NCBI GenBank assembly: GCA_965227255.1
Contig: CBDDFS010000002.1
Location: forward strand, 682,001-746,000
Length of the DNA: 64,000 nucleotides
Source of the DNA: CBDDFS01 sp965227255
Lineage (GTDB): Bacteria; Bacteroidota; Bacteroidia; Flavobacteriales_E; Vicingaceae
Direction: 5' to 3'
Under the pieces are notes generated by a model. The model was not told the DNA's origin and searched no databases. It saw only the letters and a program-made list of their open reading frames with translations. The position numbers were made by a program, and so were the translations under genes. This document shows positions 17,792 through 26,562 of this stretch, one piece after another. Positions within the stretch are counted from its first letter, which is position 1. Each line of letters opens with the position of its first letter.

Positions 17792-18811
17792 ATGCATGCC
17801 GGCAGAAAATGGAGTCTTCTTGCCGTCCTTCAATGGACACGTAGAGAAATATTCGCATTTATTTTAATTGCGACCATACCAACTGTTTTATTTGAAGTTT
17901 TCGAAATGGAATGGATCACCATTCCCTGGCTTCCTGTAGCGCTTATTGGAACAGCGGAGGCCTTTCTCATTGGATTTAAGAATAATGCTTCTTACGACCG
18001 ACTATGGGAGGCAAGAAAAATCTGGGGAGCTATTGTCAATTCGAGCAGAACATGGGGAATCATGAGCCTTGATTTCGTTACGAATAAACATGCTGAAAAT
18101 CCCGTTTCTGAGCAGGAATTGAAAAAGATCCATACACGTTTGATCTATCGACATATTGCATGGATGGCTGCACTAAGGCATCAGCTGCGACAAGGAAAGC
18201 CATGGGAAAGTATGGAGAGAAAGTTCAATAAGGAATTCAAGAAATACTTCGAAGTTCCGGAAGAAAAAATCACCCTTGAAGAAGAGCTTAAGCCTCTTTT
18301 GGAAGAATCTGAAATGAGAGATGTTCTTTCCAAGAAAAACAGGGCAACGCAGATAATTGCCCATCAATCAAGAGATCTTCGCGAACTTCTTGAGAAAGGC
18401 TATATTGAAGATTTTCGTCATATGGAAATGGAAAGTCTTTTGGCCACACTTTACGACCATCAGGGAAAAAGTGAAAGAATCAAAAACTTTCCATACCCAA
18501 GGCAATTCGCGACCGTGAATGCTTATTTCGTATGGCTGTTTATTTTGCTCGTTCCTGTTGGAATGATACCTGAATTTGACAAGCTAGGCGGACAATTTGT
18601 GTGGCTTACAGTGCCCTTCAGTGTTCTTGTCTGTTGGGTCTTCCACACCATGGAAAAAATTGGCGAGGCTACGGAAAATCCATTTCAGGGCGGTGCAAAC
18701 GATGTGCCAATAACCAATCTCAGTAGAACGATTGAGATCGATCTCAGAGAGATGCTCAATGAGGACAACATTCCAGAACCGACCAAGGCGATTAATGATA
18801 TCCTGATGTAA
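17792..18811 (+). CDS. Bestrophin-like (UPF0187) membrane channel protein
   Basis: A 339-residue protein with the bestrophin/UPF0187 pattern: hydrophobic segments at about residues 22-60, then the conserved FLIGFKNNASYDRLWEARK and NSSRTWGIMSL, a charged cytoplasmic middle region, and a second pair of helices at about 240-295 (AYFVWLFILLVPVGMIP). Bacterial homologues form pentameric ion channels; the ion carried here is not predictable. It starts 3 bases after the TPR gene and is probably in the sucAB transcript. Confidence 0.85.
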   Translation: MHAGRKWSLLAVLQWTRREIFAFILIATIPTVLFEVFEMEWITIPWLPVALIGTAEAFLIGFKNNASYDRLWEARKIWGAIVNSSRTWGIMSLDFVTNKHAENPVSEQELKKIHTRLIYRHIAWMAALRHQLRQGKPWESMERKFNKEFKKYFEVPEEKITLEEELKPLLEESEMRDVLSKKNRATQIIAHQSRDLRELLEKGYIEDFRHMEMESLLATLYDHQGKSERIKNFPYPRQFATVNAYFVWLFILLVPVGMIPEFDKLGGQFVWLTVPFSVLVCWVFHTMEKIGEATENPFQGGANDVPITNLSRTIEIDLREMLNEDNIPEPTKAINDILM

Positions 18812-18853
18812 ATTCCATTTTGATTCTGTCTATTTTCCTAACTTTAAAGGAAT

Positions 18854-19534
18854 ATGACACGAATCATATTTGTATTTCTGCTCACAACTGTCACATTTAT
18901 TGTTAAAGGTCAGAGCATTGGTCACATAACTCCGCAACTGGGAACCTCATACTCTGAAATGAAAACCAGTGATAAATATTCCAATAATTTAACAAGCGGG
19001 ATTTCCAAATTGGGTGTGGGTTTATCAGTTGATTTTCCGATTAAAACCTTTCGATTTGACTACAGTATATTTTATACACAGGAGAATTTCGAAATGAATT
19101 ATTCCACTCCGCAAAAGGAGCAAAACTATTTAGCGCTAAATCATGTTTTGCAAAATCAATTTCTTTTTGTGATCAAAGATGAGAAGAACATTTTCAACTT
19201 ACGAATGGGAATAAACTGGGAATGGATATTATATCATCAAAAAAATAAGGATGGATATCTTGCATCGAATGCTGGAACTTTATACACCGGGAATGGCGAT
19301 AAGAAAATATATAATTCAATTTATTTGAATGTAGGAGTCGGATTTGTAATAGGTAAACGAATTCTTATGGCCTTCGATTACGCTCCCGGGATTACTGACT
19401 GGTATATAACCGGTTATGCAAATGGTTGGGGGCAGGATTACGATGGTCCCGAACCTGGTGAAAGCATGAGAAAAAGGTCATGGACATTGACCTTGGGATA
19501 TCTTATTTACAGAAAGAAAAAAGAAGTGAATTAA
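18854..19534 (+). CDS. Predicted outer-membrane beta-barrel protein, unknown function
   Basis: A 226-residue protein with a signal peptide (MTRIIFVFLLTTVTFIVKGQ). Alternating hydrophobic and polar strands and many glycines and aromatics suggest a small outer-membrane beta-barrel. The last strand (SWTLTLGYLIYRKKKEVN) is followed by a charged tail. TAACTTTA at 18839-18846 resembles a -7 box just 7 bases before the ATG. The 3' end overlaps that of the convergent nfu gene by 4 bases. I do not recognise a named family. Confidence 0.7.
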   Translation: MTRIIFVFLLTTVTFIVKGQSIGHITPQLGTSYSEMKTSDKYSNNLTSGISKLGVGLSVDFPIKTFRFDYSIFYTQENFEMNYSTPQKEQNYLALNHVLQNQFLFVIKDEKNIFNLRMGINWEWILYHQKNKDGYLASNAGTLYTGNGDKKIYNSIYLNVGVGFVIGKRILMAFDYAPGITDWYITGYANGWGQDYDGPEPGESMRKRSWTLTLGYLIYRKKKEVN

Positions 19535-20145
19535 CCATTCACTGCAACCACTTCGTTAACGTGGTCCGGCATCATTTGCTTCAAGAGATTCTCAACACCT
19601 GATTTCAATGTCATGATAGATGATGGGCAGCCGCTGCAGGAACCCTTCAAAATAAGGTTCACTTTACCTTCATCGTAAGAATCAAATAATATGGCGCCTC
19701 CATCATTTTCAACCGCCGGAGCAACATATTCATCGAGAATGGCTACAATTTTTTCTTCAGTTTCATTCACAGGTTCTCTGTGCTTCGTAACGGCCGTATA
19801 TTCTCCCATTGGTTCGGGAATCTCTATCGGACTTTCATTTCCTTCAAAAACAGCTCCTCCATTGTTAAGATAGTCAGCGATGAACTCCCTTACTTGGTGC
19901 ACGATATCCTCCCATTCAATTGTATCCGTTCGAGTGATGGTCACATAGTTATTGGCTATAAAAACTCTTTCAACAAATGAAAAATTGAAAAGATTCTCAG
20001 CCAAAGGAGCTACTTCATTGCCATTCGGATCAGCACTTTCGTACGTTGCACCATTTTGCATGAGCAATTTGTTTGAAACAAACTTCATCGTTTTTGGATT
20101 CGGTGTGCTCTCGGCATATACGATGTGTGGGATGGTTTTTTCCAT
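19531..20145 (-). CDS. NifU/Nfu-type iron-sulfur cluster carrier
   Basis: A 204-residue protein with two domains. The N-terminal Nfu domain starts YAESTPNPKTMKFVSNK, and the C-terminal NifU-like domain carries the CxxC ligand pair in LKGSCSGCPSSIMTLKSGVE. Such proteins carry [4Fe-4S] clusters to apo-targets, which fits a cell rich in Fe-S enzymes such as complex I and KorAB. I use the ATG at 20145 (MEKTIPHIVYAE). A longer frame begins at a TTG at 20163, but that codon lies within a good -7 promoter box. Confidence 0.9.
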   Translation of the reverse strand: MEKTIPHIVYAESTPNPKTMKFVSNKLLMQNGATYESADPNGNEVAPLAENLFNFSFVERVFIANNYVTITRTDTIEWEDIVHQVREFIADYLNNGGAVFEGNESPIEIPEPMGEYTAVTKHREPVNETEEKIVAILDEYVAPAVENDGGAILFDSYDEGKVNLILKGSCSGCPSSIMTLKSGVENLLKQMMPDHVNEVVAVNG

Positions 20146-20160
20146 GGCTGCAATTTGCTG

Positions 20161-20168
20161 CAAAGATA
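20161..20168 (-). promoter_or_regulatory. -7 promoter box of the nfu gene
   Basis: Read on the minus strand this is TATCTTTG, an exact TAnnTTTG match, 15 bases before the nfu ATG at 20145. A perfect inverted repeat, GGAATC-AA-GATTCC, lies directly upstream and forms the edge of the tandem repeat array. No -33 element is obvious. Confidence 0.35.
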
Positions 20169-20177
20169 CGGAATCTT

Positions 20178-20223
20178 GATTCCAGATTCCAGATTCCAGA
20201 TTTCAGATTTCAGATTTCAGATC
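20178..20223. repeat. Intergenic 7-base tandem repeat (GATTCCA/GATTTCA)
   Basis: Three units of GATTCCA are followed by three of GATTTCA and a partial unit, filling most of the gap between the nfu gene and the next minus-strand gene. The unit is the reverse complement of the TGGAATC unit repeated at 31447-31474. There are no spacers, so it is not a CRISPR array. Confidence 0.9.
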
Positions 20224-20229
20224 TGGAAT

Positions 20230-20721
20230 TTAATGATACCACCAGCTTTTCCAGTCGAAGTCTTCAAACGAGACTTCTTCTTCACCAAAATCCTCGAATG
20301 TTTCAGGTATATTTTTATCGGTTCGAATAAAGTCGGCATAGGGATAGACGGCATGACCGAAACCGCAATCTATGTCGGAATCTTCCGATCTCATGTATAA
20401 TTTGTCCTTGTCAAACTCAAAGGTGACTTCGCAATCGATGAAAATCTCTTCGTTCTTTATCTTAAATTCCGCTTTGTTCTTTCCCGTCATGATCATTTCT
20501 CCCACCATATATCCCTGATTGTAAGATGGAGCTCCACGATTTAACTCAAGACTAAACAGCATGGTTGCGTCTGAATTAGGGTAGATGTAAATTATGCCAT
20601 ACGCCGTCGTGTCCGATTTATCATCGTGCCCATATTCATAAATTCCACCCAGTTTCTTTGTTTGCGCAATAGAAAATAGAGGAATGGCCAATGCCAGGAA
20701 TAAAACAAGCAGATATTTCAT
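20230..20721 (-). CDS. Exported protein of unknown function
   Basis: A 163-residue protein beginning MKYLLVLFLALAIPLFSIAQ, a clear signal peptide. An upstream ATG at 20754 would add 11 residues before it, so I prefer the start at 20721. The mature part is acidic, especially toward the C-terminus (GEEEVSFEDFDWKSWWYH), and seems beta-rich. It has two cysteines in the middle region (FIDCEVTF, DIDCGFGH). No family is recognised. The 3' end stops a few bases from the heptamer array. Confidence 0.7.
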   Translation of the reverse strand: MKYLLVLFLALAIPLFSIAQTKKLGGIYEYGHDDKSDTTAYGIIYIYPNSDATMLFSLELNRGAPSYNQGYMVGEMIMTGKNKAEFKIKNEEIFIDCEVTFEFDKDKLYMRSEDSDIDCGFGHAVYPYADFIRTDKNIPETFEDFGEEEVSFEDFDWKSWWYH

Positions 20722-20760
20722 TTGCAATGACATATAACGAACATAATAAATCAATTTCTA

Positions 20761-20787
20761 AATAAACCAATAAACCAATAAACCAAT
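20761..20787. repeat. 8-base tandem repeat AATAAACC
   Basis: Three exact copies of AATAAACC plus AAT occupy the short divergent gap between the exported protein gene and the gamma-carbonic anhydrase gene. The unit is 8 bases, unlike the 7-base arrays elsewhere in the window. Confidence 0.85.
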
Positions 20788-20826
20788 GACTAATAAGCAT
20801 TGGACATAAAACTTTAGATTTACACC

Positions 20827-21339
20827 ATGGCTTTAATCAAACCTGTAAACGGTATAGAACCCTCCTGGGGTGAAGACTGCTACATTGCTGAAAATTCTAC
20901 TATTGTGGGAGATGTGAAAATGGGTGATCAATGCTCAGTTTGGTTTAATGCGGTGATCCGAGGTGATGTTCATTACATCAAGATGGGAAACAAGGTAAAC
21001 GTACAGGACGGTGCGGTAATACATTGTACTTATCAAAAGGCTCCAACGAATATCGGAAACAATGTTTCAATCGGTCATAACGCAATTGTGCATGGCTGTA
21101 CAATTCATGATAATGTTCTTATTGGAATGGGAGCTATTGTCATGGATGGAGTGGTAGTGGAAAGCAATTCGCTGATTGCAGCTGGTGCTATCGTTCTTGA
21201 AGGAACAAAGGTAGAATCAGGCAGTGTAATGGCCGGAGTGCCTGCAAAAAAGGTAAAGGAAGTGAGTAAGGAATTGTTTGAAGGAGAGATCAACAGGATC
21301 GCGAACAATTACGTTCTATACAGTTCTTGGTTTAAGTGA
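20827..21339 (+). CDS. Gamma-carbonic anhydrase family (left-handed beta-helix) protein
   Basis: A 170-residue hexapeptide-repeat protein. The beta-helix turns include VVGDVKMGDQCSVWFNAVIR, the conserved RGDVHYIKMGNKVNVQDGAV and NVSIGHNAIVHGCTIHDNVL. The metal-ligand histidines of the YrdA/PaaY/CaiE-like group are present (VIHCT, IGHNAIVHG). Members bind zinc or iron; some hydrate CO2 and others have unknown substrates. The last 24 bases overlap the 3' end of convergent murI. Confidence 0.9.
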   Translation: MALIKPVNGIEPSWGEDCYIAENSTIVGDVKMGDQCSVWFNAVIRGDVHYIKMGNKVNVQDGAVIHCTYQKAPTNIGNNVSIGHNAIVHGCTIHDNVLIGMGAIVMDGVVVESNSLIAAGAIVLEGTKVESGSVMAGVPAKKVKEVSKELFEGEINRIANNYVLYSSWFK

Positions 21340-22140
21340 TCTCCACAGGTCTGTCTCTTCCAGATGAATCTCTTCACCAAAGAAGTTTTTTGTGTTCTCT
21401 TCGAATGATTCCGTGAAATCAGAGACGTAGAAATGATGATTGTCCTCGAGCGAATCTGACAGCATGTCTTCCTTGCTGAGATAGTCCTTTACATGCCTAC
21501 CAACGATATCAGCTGAATCCACAACGAAGGTCTTTCCCTGATAATATTCCTCTACTGATTTCTTTACAAGAGGGTAGTGAGTACATCCTAAAATCAGAGA
21601 ATCAATTTCGTCAAGCTGCGGCTGACTCAGGTACTGAGATATTACCAATTTCCCCACCTTTTCATCCATGATGTGCTCCTCGATCAGCGGAACTAAGAGA
21701 GGAGTGGCCATGCTTGACACCTGAATGTCATTTTTCCTTTGTTTTATTCGCCTCTCGTACTCACCTGAATTGATCGTAGCACGGGTCCCAATGACTCCAA
21801 CAGAGCGACAAGAAGAATCGGAAGTCACAACTTCCACTACGGGATCGATCACATTTATTACGGGCACGGTGCCAGCTCCCTTGACCACTTCTTCGTAGGC
21901 AATGGAAGAGGCAGAGTTGCATGCGATTACGATGATCTTACATCCTTTATCAAGGAGGAATCTGCTGATCTCGCGGGAGTATTCTACAATGGAAGCAGGA
22001 GCCTTATCCCCATAAGGCAAATGAGCAGTATCACCAAAGTAGATGATCTGCTCATTAGGCAAATAGTTTTTTATGGCATTGGCGACGGTCAGACCACCGA
22101 TACCGGAATCAAAAATTCCTATAGGTGACCTGTTCGACAA
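21316..22140 (-). CDS. murI: Glutamate racemase
   Basis: A 274-residue enzyme making D-glutamate for peptidoglycan. Both catalytic cysteines are visible: Cys74 in VIACNSASS and the second in LILGCTHYPLVKK. The N-terminal substrate loop FDSGIGGLTVANAI and the YFGDTAHLPYG motif are complete. It starts one base after the end of the downstream skp gene and closes the envelope-biogenesis gene run. The 3' end overlaps the carbonic anhydrase gene by 24 bases. Confidence 0.96.
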   Translation of the reverse strand: MSNRSPIGIFDSGIGGLTVANAIKNYLPNEQIIYFGDTAHLPYGDKAPASIVEYSREISRFLLDKGCKIIVIACNSASSIAYEEVVKGAGTVPVINVIDPVVEVVTSDSSCRSVGVIGTRATINSGEYERRIKQRKNDIQVSSMATPLLVPLIEEHIMDEKVGKLVISQYLSQPQLDEIDSLILGCTHYPLVKKSVEEYYQGKTFVVDSADIVGRHVKDYLSKEDMLSDSLEDNHHFYVSDFTESFEENTKNFFGEEIHLEETDLWRSLKPRTV

Positions 22141-22141
22141 T

Positions 22142-22651
22142 TTACTGAAGTCCGAGCTCAGTTTTTACAAGTGGCATGATGTCATCAGCAGTGGTCTCGT
22201 CGATGTAAAGAAGGATACCTACACCTGAATCGATAATGTATGTATATCCGTTTTCTTTTGAAACCTTGTTGATAGCATCTTTTGCTTTTGTAATAAGAGG
22301 CTCTGTCAATTCTTGCTCTTTTTTCTGAAGGTCTGCCTGTGCTCTTTCCTGGAATTCATTCAGGCGCTGCTCAAGACTTGTCAATTCTTTGATCTTGTCT
22401 TCTCTGATAGCTTCTGTCATCAGTGATTCTTTTGCCTGAAAATCCTGATACTTTGTTTCAAGCTCTCGTTGCATTGCAAGCAACTGAGTTTCCAACTGCT
22501 TGGCATGATTCTGAATCTCAGTTTCTATAGTTGCTCTTTCTGGCATTGCCAGTAGCAGATCATTGGAATTAATATGACCAATTTTTGTCTGCGCAATGGC
22601 TGCAGTACCGCTTAAAAAAGCTATAGTCAGAACGAGTATTATTCTTTTCAT
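22142..22651 (-). CDS. Skp/OmpH-family periplasmic chaperone (second copy)
   Basis: A 169-residue protein with a signal peptide (MKRIILVLTIAFLSGTAAIA), then the OmpH start QTKIGHINSNDLLLAMPE, and a long charged coiled-coil (about residues 45-125) rich in Gln, Glu and Lys. Skp trimers hold unfolded outer-membrane proteins on their way to BamA, which is encoded two genes upstream. It is the second of two tandem paralogues, 19 bases after the first. Confidence 0.9.
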   Translation of the reverse strand: MKRIILVLTIAFLSGTAAIAQTKIGHINSNDLLLAMPERATIETEIQNHAKQLETQLLAMQRELETKYQDFQAKESLMTEAIREDKIKELTSLEQRLNEFQERAQADLQKKEQELTEPLITKAKDAINKVSKENGYTYIIDSGVGILLYIDETTADDIMPLVKTELGLQ

Positions 22652-22670
22652 TTTATTGATTAAATGGTTG

Positions 22671-23204
22671 TTATAAATCTTCCTGTTTTTCGGGATCGTA
22701 ACCGAGTTCCTTCAGAACAGCGTCGCTTTTGTTGTATTTGGGATTTGTGTAAATTAATGTGGTTGATCCAGCCTTATCCATCATGATAGCGTATCCGCTT
22801 GATCTGGCCACGTCCTTTATTGCTTTGTATACCTTTTCCTGAATTGGTTTAACCAATTTTTGCCTTTCCCTGAAAAGATCACCCTCGATTCCAAATTTTT
22901 GCTTTTGAAATTCAAGAGCCTCTTCTTCCTTTTCCCTGATTTCGATCATCCTCTTTCTCTTCATCTCCTCTGTTAGAAGAATCTCCTCTGCCTGCAGATC
23001 CTTATACATCTGATCAATGATCTGATATCTTTTTTCGATCTGAGCCTGCCACTCTGCCGAAATCGCATCCAATTGTTTTTGAGCCTCATTATATTCCGGA
23101 ATTTTATCCAGAATATAATCCGTGTCGACATATCCGACCTTCTGTCCCACAACCGCTGTTGCCAGCAGTATCAAAATCATACTCAAAAATGTCCTGTACA
23201 TCAC
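22671..23204 (-). CDS. Skp/OmpH-family periplasmic chaperone (first copy)
   Basis: A 177-residue protein with signal peptide MMYRTFLSMILILLATAVVG, the OmpH-type beginning QKVGYVDTDYILDKIPEYNE, and an alpha-helical coiled-coil with many Glu, Lys and Arg residues. It follows bamA by 30 bases and precedes a paralogue. The two copies differ considerably in sequence, so the duplication is old and they may have different clients. Confidence 0.9.
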   Translation of the reverse strand: MMYRTFLSMILILLATAVVGQKVGYVDTDYILDKIPEYNEAQKQLDAISAEWQAQIEKRYQIIDQMYKDLQAEEILLTEEMKRKRMIEIREKEEEALEFQKQKFGIEGDLFRERQKLVKPIQEKVYKAIKDVARSSGYAIMMDKAGSTTLIYTNPKYNKSDAVLKELGYDPEKQEDL

Positions 23205-23234
23205 GTTTTCAGGGTCTGCGAAATTAATAAATAA

Positions 23235-25754
23235 TTACCACCCGCCAAGGTTTCCGCCAATGGTGAAGTGGAAGATACCACGGTTATTTGGATTGGTTAC
23301 TCCCGGTATTTCATCAAGTCTCCAGCCATAATCTACTCCAAGCAATCCGAACATTGGCATAAAGATCCTAACTCCAACTCCCACGGCCTTATATACGCCA
23401 AATGGACGGAAATCTGAGAATTTCTCCCAGGCATTTCCAGCCTCAGCAAAACCAAGCATGAAAATTGTAGCTGTTGGATTCAATGTCAACGGGTATCTCA
23501 GTTCGACAGTGTATTTAGAGACAATTGTACTTCCGTTGCTGGCTGAAAGCTGACCATTTTCAAAGCCTCGCATCCCTACAATCTCACGACTCTGAAGGTC
23601 GATACCTCCACTCAGACCATCACCTCCTACATAATATCTCTCAAATGGCGTCATACCCAATTCCTTGTTGTAATACCCAAGAAATCCATAGCCGAACTTC
23701 GTCTTAAGAACGAGATCACCTACCAACCTATTGTACCAATCTACTTTGAAGGTCCATTTGTGATATTCAACGAACTCATATTTTTCATCCAATGTGGCTT
23801 CTTCATAATCTACATCTCGTGTGAAAGACCATGGTGGAGTGAATTCAAGTCCGAGACTGACCCGCGAACCGGATCTTGGATAGATTGGGGCATCGATTGA
23901 GTTCCTCGATAGTTCTGTATTCAGGAAAAAGTTCTTTGATACACCATTGTTAAAGAAGAATTGAGTCCAGTTTTCAAGAACATAATACTGGAAGTTGACT
24001 GAGTTGTACCATGTAAAGTAGTCATCCGGCCATAGCAATTGTTTTCCAAGTCCGACCGTCAAACCGTAAATCAGAAGAGCTTGTCGGTTCTCATTTCGAA
24101 TCTTTCTGCCGAACTGGTCGGTAGAGTATTTTGATTGTCCGTTTGTACTAACCTGATGATATAGACTGACTGTTAACGAATTTCTTCGTTTTCCTCCTAG
24201 CCATGGTTCTGTGAAACTGAAGCTGTACATCTGCCAAATCGGTCCGGATGTCTGAGCACGAATAGATAATCTCTGTCCGTCCCCCGAAGGCAGTGGATTC
24301 CAAGCATCCTTTTTAAAGAAACTTCGCGCAGAAAAGTTATTGAACGAAACACCAAGGGTACCTACAATTCGGCCACCTCCCCAACCACCGGACAATTCGA
24401 TTTGATCTGAGGGTTTCTCTTCAACGACATATTCAATATCTACCGTTCCGTTTTCCTGATCCGGCGTGATGTTTTGATTCGCTTTCTCAGGATTGAAGTA
24501 ATTGAGCTGAGCTAATTCTCTGTGTGTTCGAATTATATCTGATCGACTAAAGAGCTTGCCAGGAGTGGTTCTGACCTCACGCATGATCACTTTATCATTG
24601 GTCTTCGTATTTCCACTTACACTTACCCTATTTATCACGGCTTGTTTTCCTTCGTAGATCCTTATTTCATAATCTATAGAATCGTCTTCTATCAATACTT
24701 CTACAGGATTCACATTGAAGAAAAGGTATCCTTCATCCAGATAGATCGAACTGACATCTCTACCGTTTTTTTCCTGGAATAACCTTTCCTCGAGTAAGGT
24801 CTGATTGAAAACATCCCCTTCCTCAATTCCCAGAATCTTATTCAATGTTGCTGTCGTGTATTTCGTATTACCGATCCACTTGATATCTCTGAAATAATAC
24901 CTGTTGCCTTCGTCAATATCGATATGAATGTTGATTCTCTTCTTGTTAATTCTGTATACTGAATCTCCTACCAGTTTTGCATCTCTGAATCCCGCTTCCT
25001 GATATTTGTCGATCAGATTCATCTTGTCGCCTTCATAGGCTTTCTCCTGGAATTTGGATGAGGAGAATAAAGTGAAACCTTTATTTCTTTTCGTGTCCTT
25101 CATGGCTCTCCTCAATTTTTTGGATTTAATGGAGTTGTTTCCACTGAAGGTGATATCGTGAATTTTGATCCTATTGTTCTTCTTGATTTTAATTGTCAGT
25201 ATTACATGATCGTTCAGACTTGTGTCTGGCTCCTGCACAAGTTCAATTTCGGCATTGAGGTAACCTTTTTCCTCGTAGAATCGCTTGACCTTATTTCGTG
25301 TTTCCGTGAGAACATCATCCGTTAATACTTTTCCTCTTACAATTCGGATAGATTCACGAATGTCATCAACTTCACCTTTCTTGACTCCTCTGACAGAGAA
25401 TTTAGAAAGACGGGGCATGGTCTGCACATCAATGTTCAGATAGATGTATTTACCCTCAATTCGATCAATGGTGATGCTTACGTCACTAAATAATTTTTGT
25501 CGCCATAATCTTTTAATACCCTGCGTGATCTCATCGCCCGGAACATCGATCTCTTTTCCAACACTCAGACCAGATATTGATCTCAATGCATTATGATCGA
25601 AGAATTGTGCACCGGTGATCTTGACACCGCCGATTTCGAATTTTCTGGGGCTTGAATAGCTGAGGTTGTAATCTGATAAATTCGTCTGAGCTTCAACCTG
25701 AATAAGGGAGAAGAAAGCAAGGCTGATGAGGGCGAATTTTAGATGTTTAAACAT
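23235..25754 (-). CDS. bamA: Outer-membrane protein assembly factor BamA
   Basis: An 839-residue Omp85 protein with a signal peptide (ending FSLIQVEAQ), several POTRA domains over about residues 40-450 (for example KFEIGGVKITGAQFFDHNAL and HDITFSGNNSIKSKKLRRAM), and a C-terminal 16-stranded barrel. The conserved lid-loop motif appears as VGMRGFENGQLS. BamA folds and inserts outer-membrane proteins. It overlaps uppS by 8 bases and precedes the two skp genes, an arrangement common in this phylum. Confidence 0.96.
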   Translation of the reverse strand: MFKHLKFALISLAFFSLIQVEAQTNLSDYNLSYSSPRKFEIGGVKITGAQFFDHNALRSISGLSVGKEIDVPGDEITQGIKRLWRQKLFSDVSITIDRIEGKYIYLNIDVQTMPRLSKFSVRGVKKGEVDDIRESIRIVRGKVLTDDVLTETRNKVKRFYEEKGYLNAEIELVQEPDTSLNDHVILTIKIKKNNRIKIHDITFSGNNSIKSKKLRRAMKDTKRNKGFTLFSSSKFQEKAYEGDKMNLIDKYQEAGFRDAKLVGDSVYRINKKRINIHIDIDEGNRYYFRDIKWIGNTKYTTATLNKILGIEEGDVFNQTLLEERLFQEKNGRDVSSIYLDEGYLFFNVNPVEVLIEDDSIDYEIRIYEGKQAVINRVSVSGNTKTNDKVIMREVRTTPGKLFSRSDIIRTHRELAQLNYFNPEKANQNITPDQENGTVDIEYVVEEKPSDQIELSGGWGGGRIVGTLGVSFNNFSARSFFKKDAWNPLPSGDGQRLSIRAQTSGPIWQMYSFSFTEPWLGGKRRNSLTVSLYHQVSTNGQSKYSTDQFGRKIRNENRQALLIYGLTVGLGKQLLWPDDYFTWYNSVNFQYYVLENWTQFFFNNGVSKNFFLNTELSRNSIDAPIYPRSGSRVSLGLEFTPPWSFTRDVDYEEATLDEKYEFVEYHKWTFKVDWYNRLVGDLVLKTKFGYGFLGYYNKELGMTPFERYYVGGDGLSGGIDLQSREIVGMRGFENGQLSASNGSTIVSKYTVELRYPLTLNPTATIFMLGFAEAGNAWEKFSDFRPFGVYKAVGVGVRIFMPMFGLLGVDYGWRLDEIPGVTNPNNRGIFHFTIGGNLGGW

Positions 25755-26496
25755 TCTCCGTTACCTGTTCACTTGTTTTACCAAATCTTCTTTCCCTCGA
25801 CTGATAGTTGGCAATGGCATCCACAAGATCTTCCTTTCTGAAATCAGGCCAGTTTTTATCGGTGAAATACAACTCCGAATAGGCTATCTGCCACAGAAGG
25901 AAATTACTTATCCTCATTTCTCCGCTGGTTCTGATCAACAATTCAGGATTCGGAAGGTCGGCAGTTGCCAGATAGGATTGAATCAAATCTTCGTCCACTT
26001 CGTCAACATTGAACTTACCTTCTTCAGCGTCTTTTAACATATGTTTTACAGCAGCCGAAAGTTCCCAGCGAGAGCTATAACTAAGTGCCAGGATAAGATT
26101 CATGTGATTGTTGTCTTTCGTTTTATCTATGGCCTTTTCTAGAGTATTCTGACAATTATTAGGCAGATTACCCAGGTCGCCAATAGCCATTAAACGAATG
26201 TTGTTCTTGTTTAGTGTTTTTGTCTCAGAGTTGATGCTATTAACCAATAACTGCATCAGGGCATTGACTTCTCTCTTAGGACGATTCCAGTTTTCTGTTG
26301 AAAAAGCATATAAGGTGAGATTTTTCACACCAAGCTCAGCTGCTCCTTCAACAACACTTTTCACAGCTGTAACACCATTCTTGTGACCAAATACCCGGTG
26401 TTTGCCCTGTTCTTTGGCCCATCTGCCATTGCCGTCCATAATAATGGCAACGTGCTCCGGAATGTTGTTCTTATCTATTTCTTTTCCTGGTTTCAT
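25747..26496 (-). CDS. uppS: Undecaprenyl diphosphate synthase
   Basis: A 249-residue cis-prenyltransferase making the undecaprenyl carrier for cell-wall and surface glycan synthesis. The catalytic Asp21 is in IIMDGNGRWAKEQGKHR. Other motifs are LYAFSTENWNRP and the C-terminal LIRTSGEMRISNFLLWQIAY followed by SELYFTDKNWPDF. It overlaps bamA by 8 bases, coupling lipid-carrier and outer-membrane assembly genes. Full length. Confidence 0.96.
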   Translation of the reverse strand: MKPGKEIDKNNIPEHVAIIMDGNGRWAKEQGKHRVFGHKNGVTAVKSVVEGAAELGVKNLTLYAFSTENWNRPKREVNALMQLLVNSINSETKTLNKNNIRLMAIGDLGNLPNNCQNTLEKAIDKTKDNNHMNLILALSYSSRWELSAAVKHMLKDAEEGKFNVDEVDEDLIQSYLATADLPNPELLIRTSGEMRISNFLLWQIAYSELYFTDKNWPDFRKEDLVDAIANYQSRERRFGKTSEQVTENV

Positions 26497-26562
26497 TCAA
26501 GTGTATAAATCGCCTTTTGGAAGAATGCCGCAAATATCCGCACAATTGACTGGATATGAAAA

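Noticed and set aside
20145..20163. A TTG start giving six extra residues on the Nfu protein
   Set aside because: The TTG sits inside an exact TAnnTTTG promoter box, and the ATG at 20145 matches the conserved protein start.
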